Source of the DNA: a virus
Virus record (IMG/VR): IMGVR_UViG_3300037155_000019
Span: 1-32,474 of that record
Length of the DNA: 32,474 nt
Strand: one strand, 5' to 3'
Shown: in pieces, positions 27,676-32,474 of the stretch
Layout: every line of letters begins with the position of its first letter
How positions within the stretch are numbered: position 1 is the first letter of the stretch
Made by a program: the position numbers and the translations under genes
The notes under the pieces: model-generated
The model's input: the letters and a program-made list of their open reading frames with translations, nothing else
Databases searched by the model: none
Told to the model about the DNA's origin: nothing

Positions 27676-28704
27676 ATGAAATACCTTACTCTTTTGGCCT
27701 CCGTTGTAGTTGGTCTGCTTGCCGTTTTGGGCGAAAAGATCCATGCCGCCCTCTTTGGTTACATGGTTCGCACGGGCTTCATTGCTTGCGCGGCCCCTAT
27801 GCGATCAACTGACTTCCGGGCCATTGTCGAGCCCATCCTGAACGAGTTCTTCGATGGCGTTTACGACCTTCGCAAAGACGAGTGGAAGCAAGTCTTTGAC
27901 GAACGAACCGCGACTATCGAACGTGCCTACTTTGAAGAGCCCGTCGGTTATGGCTTCAGTGCAGCTCCCGAGCTTCCTGACGGCATGCCGGTGACGTATC
28001 AACAAGGCGGTATCCTGTTCACCAAGCGCTACAACTACAAGGTGTTCGGCCTTGCGTTTGCGCTGACGAAAGTCCTGGTTGAAGACGGCGACCATATCAG
28101 CATCGGTGCGACGTTCTCGAAGCACCTGGCTCAGTCGCTGATTGAAACCAAGGAAACTCGCACTGCCAACGTCCTGAACCGGGCCTACAACAGCTCGTAT
28201 CTTGGCGGTGACGGCGTGTGTTTGGGAAGCGCTAGCCACCCGATCATTGGCGGCACCTTCAGCAACATCCTGGCTACGCCTGCGGCTCTGTCGCAAACGT
28301 CGCTGGAGCAGGCGCTGATTCAAGTCCGCAAAGCGGTTGACAACAACGGCAAGAAGATTCGCCTGACTCCTGAAAAGCTGGTCATTAGCCCGGACAACAC
28401 GTTCCAGGCCGAGGTCTTGCTGAAATCGGTCTTGCGTTCGGGCACTGCCAACAACGACATCAACCCAGTCAAGAGCATGGGCTCGCTGAGTGCTGAAGCC
28501 GCTGTGTTGTCGCGTATGACCTCTGCAACCGCCTGGGGCATCAAGACCGATGCTCCTGAAGGCTTGAAGCTGATCGTGCGTCGCAAGCTCCAAAAGAGCA
28601 TGGAAGGCGACTTCGAGACCGATTCGATGCGCTATAAGTCAACAGAAAGGTACATCGAGGGGTGGACGGACCCACGTGCGTATTTTTCGACACCCGGCGC
28701 TTAA
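27676..28704 (+). CDS. Major capsid protein with hydrophobic N-terminal leader
   Basis: 342 residues. From residue 41 the sequence 'PMRSTDFRAIVEPILNEFFD' and 'GVYDLRKDEWKQVFDERTAT' matches a phage major-capsid family, and 'SLEQALIQVRKAVDNNGKKI' then 'RLTPEKLVISP' is the HK97-type central region. Before it lies a 40-residue leader with a hydrophobic stretch (LTLLASVVVGLLAVLG, about 4-19), unusual for a capsid protein. The start is well supported (AAGGAG eight bases from ATG 27676), and ATG 27763 or 27799 lack a ribosome site. Confidence 0.9.
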   Translation: MKYLTLLASVVVGLLAVLGEKIHAALFGYMVRTGFIACAAPMRSTDFRAIVEPILNEFFDGVYDLRKDEWKQVFDERTATIERAYFEEPVGYGFSAAPELPDGMPVTYQQGGILFTKRYNYKVFGLAFALTKVLVEDGDHISIGATFSKHLAQSLIETKETRTANVLNRAYNSSYLGGDGVCLGSASHPIIGGTFSNILATPAALSQTSLEQALIQVRKAVDNNGKKIRLTPEKLVISPDNTFQAEVLLKSVLRSGTANNDINPVKSMGSLSAEAAVLSRMTSATAWGIKTDAPEGLKLIVRRKLQKSMEGDFETDSMRYKSTERYIEGWTDPRAYFSTPGA

Positions 28705-28715
28705 CGTACTATAAT
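28687..28715 (+). promoter_or_regulatory. Sigma70 promoter of the homing endonuclease
   Basis: TCGACA (28687-28692), 17-bp spacer, TATAAT (28710-28715): eleven of twelve consensus positions. A CCATTA/TAATGG inverted repeat (28720-28737) begins at the expected RNA start and ends seven bases before the ATG, so it could hide the weak ribosome site. Confidence 0.75.
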
Positions 28716-28744
28716 CAGTCCATTATTAACTTAATGGGCCGATT

Positions 28745-29446
28745 ATGAGTAACACCACACAACACCCGCAAAAATGTTCAATTAGCGGGTGTTCTAATTT
28801 GGCGATAACAAAAGGCTTGTGCGACATGCATCGGAAACGCATGGAAAGACATGGGCATGTATTGCAAACTAGGCCTGCTGATTGGGGTCTTTTAGAGAGG
28901 CATCCTCTTTACCAGTCATGGCGACAGCATTTTAGGAAAACGTCAAAACCAGACCCAAGATGGCTTGATTTTTCTACTTTCGTTAATGATGTCGGCGAGA
29001 GACCGACAAATAGACATTGGCTTTGTAAACTTGATAAAAAACTTCCCATAGGCCCGGATAACTGGTACTGGAGAAACCCGGCTTATGATTCGATAGCAAG
29101 AGAGGATAAAAGGGCTTATGCGAGGGAATACGCGAAGGCTTTTAGGAAAGCTCATCCAGATTATTCATTCAATGCTGGGCTGGTTGCAAGGTATGGAATT
29201 AACACTGATAAATATGTTGATCTTCTTGAATCTCAGGAAGGCGTTTGTGCAATATGCGGAAAGCCAGAAATTAAGGTTGACTCGCGAACTAAAAACGTAC
29301 GGAAACTATCAGTGGATCATTGCCACAATTCCGGAAAGATTAGAGGGCTGTTGTGCACCGCGTGTAATACGTCTTTAGGTGGGTTCAACGATAGTCCTGA
29401 TCTTTTGCAAAAGGCGATTGAATACTTGAGAAAAAATGGTGTGTAA
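28745..29446 (+). CDS. Endonuclease VII-type homing endonuclease
   Basis: 233 residues. The N-terminal zinc-like site has C11, C16, C26 and H29. The C-terminal third is the endonuclease VII/HNH fold: 'YVDLLESQEGVCAICGKPE', 'LSVDHCHNSGKIRGLLCTAC' and 'NTSLGGFNDSPDLLQKAIEY'. The VDHCH histidines and the cysteine pairs (CAIC, CTAC) are the catalytic and zinc residues. The gene is AT-richer than its neighbours, stands alone between virion genes and has its own promoter, all signs of a free-standing mobile gene. Confidence 0.92.
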   Translation: MSNTTQHPQKCSISGCSNLAITKGLCDMHRKRMERHGHVLQTRPADWGLLERHPLYQSWRQHFRKTSKPDPRWLDFSTFVNDVGERPTNRHWLCKLDKKLPIGPDNWYWRNPAYDSIAREDKRAYAREYAKAFRKAHPDYSFNAGLVARYGINTDKYVDLLESQEGVCAICGKPEIKVDSRTKNVRKLSVDHCHNSGKIRGLLCTACNTSLGGFNDSPDLLQKAIEYLRKNGV

Positions 29447-29525
29447 AAACATAACCACGCCATAATATTCTGATTTAAAATCTGCATGTCCATAAACAGT
29501 TAAACTTTTCAAGAAGGAAACTATC

Positions 29526-30269
29526 ATGCAAGAAAATGGCGATCTCTATCTAGGCTCTGCTTTCATTGGCGGGTCTAACGGTTCCGGCGGTTCATCTAAC
29601 ATGACTGTTGGCGTCGGCCCACTTGGCCGCTCTTATTGTTTCGATGTTGTCCCGGTTGCTTCGGGTACGACTACCGGACAGAATCAAATTGCACTGTCGC
29701 AAAACCTTCCCGCAGGATTGCTGGCGCTGACTGCGGGCACTGGTACTACTGTCGGGGTTGATGCTTATGGCAACACCCTCGTGGTGCTGGATTGTGAACG
29801 CAATGTAGCGCTTTACTCTGCCGCGAATCATTCCGGCTCGACTATTACCGTCAGCGGGTATGACCGTTATGGCGCTCCGATGAGTCAGGCGCTTGCCGGG
29901 CCGAATCAGAACACGGTTCAAACGACCAAAACCTTCAAATCCATCAAGTCTATTTCAAGTTCTGGCGCTATCGCCTCGGCCATCATGGCTGGCGTCGGTA
30001 CCAGCATCGGCTTGCCGTATCGCTTGACAGATCTCGGCTATGTCATGTCGGTCATGTATAACCAGACTGCAATTGTCATCAGTAACAGCTTGGTTGTGGT
30101 TGCCGATACGACTTCTCCGGCGACAACGACCACTACGGATGTGCGCGGTTACGTTACCGTTGGCGCTACAGACGGTGCGAAGCGGTTGATTGTCAACTAC
30201 GCATTGCCTGCGCTTGCTGCTGGGCCTAACGCCACTCGCGTCGGCGCTGCGGGGACAGTCCAGGCTTGA
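29526..30269 (+). CDS. Virion structural protein, 247 aa
   Basis: MQENGDLYLGSAFIGGSNGS, then glycine/serine/threonine-rich beta segments ('ALSQNLPAGLLALTAGTGTT', 'AANHSGSTITVSGYDRYGAP', 'SISSSGAIASAIMAGVGTSI'). No enzymatic motif. It sits between capsid and adaptor genes, so it is probably a head or head-completion protein. AAGAAGGAAAC precedes the ATG. A TAAAAT box (29476-29481) lies in the 79-bp gap upstream. Confidence 0.7.
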   Translation: MQENGDLYLGSAFIGGSNGSGGSSNMTVGVGPLGRSYCFDVVPVASGTTTGQNQIALSQNLPAGLLALTAGTGTTVGVDAYGNTLVVLDCERNVALYSAANHSGSTITVSGYDRYGAPMSQALAGPNQNTVQTTKTFKSIKSISSSGAIASAIMAGVGTSIGLPYRLTDLGYVMSVMYNQTAIVISNSLVVVADTTSPATTTTTDVRGYVTVGATDGAKRLIVNYALPALAAGPNATRVGAAGTVQA

Positions 30270-30296
30270 GCCAGTAGCTTTTAAAGGGCTACAGCC

Positions 30297-31301
30297 ATGG
30301 CGACATCAGGCACCATCGGCCAAACGACCTGCGACACTACAAATGTCATAGAACACGCCTTTAGACGTTGCGGGAAACTGGCCTCCACAATCTCCGCCGA
30401 ACTTCAACTCTCGGCGCGAGAAAACCTGTTCTTTCTACTTAGCGACCTCGCGAATCGCGGCTTGTCTCTGTGGTGCGTTCAAAAGTACGTTCTAGGCGTC
30501 AACGCAAACCAGAATTCATATCCGCTGCCTATCGGTGTTGTTGACGTAAACAACGCACTGTATCGCACTAAAACTGACCTGACGGGTTCGACTGTCAGCG
30601 GTGCTGGCTGGCAAGGACAGGACTTGACCACGGCGGCACAGGTAAGCACTGTATCCATCAGCTTCACGACTTCAAACACGGTTACGCTTGTTTTGGAATC
30701 ATCGTCTGACAACATAACGTGGAAATCAGAAGTCGCTTTTCCGCCTGCCCAAACTATCGGCGGCGGATTATGGTTATGCGCTGACCCGGATATGCCCGCT
30801 ACGGCCCGCTACTGGCGCGTTCGGGAGACTTCTGGCACTCTGCCTACGGTTTCCAGTTTAGTGTTCTCTACGACGCCCTACGAAGTCCCGATGGCAAAGA
30901 TGAACGGTGATGACTATCAAAGTTTGCCAAACAAAAGCCTGACCGTTCCTACTGGATCAAAAAGCCTGCAATACTGGTTTGACAAGCAAATCGCTCCGAG
31001 AATAGTAGTATGGCCTGCGTCTCAGGGCGCGGTTGATCAAATAGTGATCTGGACACAACGGCACATTCAGGATGTCGGAGCCTTGACGAATACTTTGGAT
31101 ATTCCGCAGCGCTGGCTTGAATCCATTATTTTGACTCTGGCTTGCCGGTGTGCGCTTGAATTGCCTGCGGGCGAGTTGGCTCCAGGACGATATGAATTGT
31201 TGTCGGCAGAAGCGCAAATCCACTTGACGCAAGCCGAAGCGGGAGAGAGCGATGGGTCCAGTATCCGACTTATGCCCAATTTGTCCTGCTACTCAAGATA
31301 A
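30297..31301 (+). CDS. gp4-like head-tail adaptor with inserted beta domain
   Basis: 334 residues. The N-terminal helices ('NVIEHAFRRCGKLASTISAE', 'RENLFFLLSDLANRGLSLW') and C-terminal helices ('IPQRWLESIILTLACRCALE', 'LAPGRYELLSAEAQIHLTQA') match the P22 gp4-like family, which joins portal to tail and closes the DNA channel. Residues about 95-192 are an extra beta-sandwich-like segment ('SISFTTSNTVTLVLESSSDN', 'ARYWRVRETSGTLPTVSS') reminiscent of discoidin/F5-8 carbohydrate-binding modules. The ATG at 30297 has a weak site (AAAGGGCTACAGCC). Confidence 0.82.
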   Translation: MATSGTIGQTTCDTTNVIEHAFRRCGKLASTISAELQLSARENLFFLLSDLANRGLSLWCVQKYVLGVNANQNSYPLPIGVVDVNNALYRTKTDLTGSTVSGAGWQGQDLTTAAQVSTVSISFTTSNTVTLVLESSSDNITWKSEVAFPPAQTIGGGLWLCADPDMPATARYWRVRETSGTLPTVSSLVFSTTPYEVPMAKMNGDDYQSLPNKSLTVPTGSKSLQYWFDKQIAPRIVVWPASQGAVDQIVIWTQRHIQDVGALTNTLDIPQRWLESIILTLACRCALELPAGELAPGRYELLSAEAQIHLTQAEAGESDGSSIRLMPNLSCYSR

Positions 31302-31316
31302 ACCAGGATAACCAAT

Positions 31317-31544
31317 ATGCCTTTATATATTGATACTTCTGGCTATGCTTCGGTAGCTATCGGCGTGTGTCAAAGATGCCACTTCAAAAAACCGCTGAGC
31401 ACCTTGATAGCAGATCGTAATTCTCCCGGCCTGCGAGTATGCCCTGATTGCGCAGATAACCTTGATCCGTGGCGACTCCCCGCTCGTTATCCTGAAAACA
31501 TAACCCTTCAATATCCGCGACCGGATGAACCTTTGACAGCGTAA
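31317..31544 (+). CDS. Small zinc-ribbon virion-region protein, 75 aa
   Basis: Two CxxC pairs, 'VCQRCHFKK' (about 18-21) and 'VCPDCADNLDPWRLP' (about 42-45), should bind one zinc. The pattern 'RNSPGLRVCPDCADNLDPWR' is one I recall from small proteins beside adaptor genes in podoviruses. Its function there is unknown; a structural minor protein is possible. Confidence 0.8.
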   Translation: MPLYIDTSGYASVAIGVCQRCHFKKPLSTLIADRNSPGLRVCPDCADNLDPWRLPARYPENITLQYPRPDEPLTA

Positions 31545-31553
31545 GGAAACATT

Positions 31554-32474
31554 ATGAAAAATCCACATCTATACGGCAATGTCTTACCCACTGGTAATTA
31601 TGCCCAGATCAAAGTCCGGGGTGCGATTGTCACCACCGGCGCGTCAACGTCTTATGTTGCGATTCCAGACACCTTAGCGGGGACGGCTCCTAATTTCCTA
31701 AAGCTCACCGCCACGGCGGCTTGTTATGCTCGGCTAGGGCTGACAAGTGAAGCGACGGCAGTAATAGCAGCTGCGGGTACAGCTTATGTTACTGGCGATG
31801 CGGTAACGGTATCGGGTGGCACGTTTTCCAGCCCCATGGTTCTAGCAGTCGCAACCTCGAAACTGATCTCTGCGGTCGGTAATGTCTTGGGCAGCGGGTA
31901 TGATGCCGGTGACGTTCTAACAATGGCTGGCGGTACTGCTGCAACTGACGCTACGCTCACATTGACTCACTTGCAACTCGCCACGGCTACGCTCAACGCG
32001 GCGGGGACTGGATATGAATCCGGGCAGGTCATCACCACTGCATCGGCGGGTAGTACAGCAGGTACGCACGCGACGCTAACCGTCACCAACACCAAGCTCA
32101 TCAGCGCAGCGGTCAACGTACATGGCTCTGGCTATCACGCTGCTGATGTGTTGACGATGGTCGGTGGTACGGGGACGGGCGCTACTCAAACTGTGGCGAC
32201 GATGGATGTGGTGGCTGCGCCGACTGTGAACGCGGCTGGTACAGGATATGTTGCAGGTACCAGCGTGGTGACGCTTGCTGTCACCGGATCAACTTCCACG
32301 GTGCCAGCTACTGCAACGGTGAGTCATACCAAAGTCGTTAGCGCTACGGTACAAGCTGGTGGTACAGGTGACTTGAGCGATAGCGCCGGGGTGATCGTTG
32401 TGGGTACTACAGGCACAGGTACCAAGTTCCGCGCCAGTGTGACCATTGCGACCAACGCTATTGCTTCCGTGCAG
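31554..32474 (+). CDS. Repeat-rich virion protein (3' end outside window)
   Basis: Open from ATG 31554 (after AAGGAAAC) to the window edge, 307 codons. A short N-terminal domain is followed by about six repeats of roughly 30 residues with the core 'GtGYxaGDvLTmxGGT' and 'ATLTvT', for example 'GSGYDAGDVLTMAGGT' and 'GSGYHAADVLTMVGGT'. Such repeats form elongated beta structures in tail or neck proteins. The first third (MKNPHLYGNVLPTGNYAQIK) is distinct. Function inferred from composition and position. Confidence 0.8.
   Translation, partial: MKNPHLYGNVLPTGNYAQIKVRGAIVTTGASTSYVAIPDTLAGTAPNFLKLTATAACYARLGLTSEATAVIAAAGTAYVTGDAVTVSGGTFSSPMVLAVATSKLISAVGNVLGSGYDAGDVLTMAGGTAATDATLTLTHLQLATATLNAAGTGYESGQVITTASAGSTAGTHATLTVTNTKLISAAVNVHGSGYHAADVLTMVGGTGTGATQTVATMDVVAAPTVNAAGTGYVAGTSVVTLAVTGSTSTVPATATVSHTKVVSATVQAGGTGDLSDSAGVIVVGTTGTGTKFRASVTIATNAIASVQ

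Overview
The window is about 32 kb of a tailed-phage (or prophage) genome with moderate GC. The packaging, portal, scaffold, capsid and gp4-like adaptor order, with no tail-sheath, tail-tube or tape-measure gene in view, suggests a short-tailed (podovirus-type) phage. The protein styles (NinG, RecT, a SNF2-type helicase beside DNA methylases, small ATGA-coupled genes, Ea22-like mosaic proteins) suggest a proteobacterial host, probably a beta-proteobacterium. The host is inference. No integrase, CI-like repressor or lysis gene is visible, so lifestyle cannot be decided from this window.

Layout. (1) About 1-7290, minus strand: a leftward early operon of roughly 20 small genes, mostly joined by ATGA stop/start overlaps. 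It holds a RecT recombinase, a winged-helix protein, zinc-binding proteins, an Ea22/DUF550-like mosaic protein and a pentapeptide-repeat protein. Its leader contains a compact structured element (7350-7435) that resembles the C4/CI class of phage antisense RNAs. (2) 7440-7617: a divergent control region with two copies of a 17-bp operator-like site; a degenerate third copy lies upstream of the replication gene. (3) 7618-16771, plus strand: a rightward early/middle operon. It encodes a DNA methyltransferase, a SNF2-type helicase, a second methyltransferase, a winged-helix protein, a replication initiator with iteron-like repeats inside and upstream of it, a DnaB-like helicase, NinG and a run of small coupled genes. 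The run ends with a protein in the position of a late antiterminator. (4) 16768-17591: a near-consensus sigma70 promoter followed within about 35 bp of its start by an intrinsic terminator, the layout of a lambda pR'/tR' late switch. A gene-poor stretch follows, with an 83-bp duplication of an upstream gene, imperfect direct repeats and an antisense mini-gene. (5) 17592-32474, plus strand: a methylase C-terminal relic, terminase small and large subunits, a very large portal, then a cassette of accessory genes including a Tad2/DUF2829-like protein and a GroES-like co-chaperonin. The scaffold, head proteins, major capsid protein, an endonuclease VII-type homing endonuclease, further virion proteins, a gp4-like adaptor and a repeat-rich virion protein cut by the window edge complete the arm.

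Working together: the left arm probably supplies recombination and host-interaction functions. The central arm modifies and replicates DNA and then switches on late transcription. The right arm packages DNA and builds the head and neck. The accessory genes between portal and scaffold (anti-Thoeris candidate, co-chaperonin and several unknowns) are the most promising place for undescribed functions.
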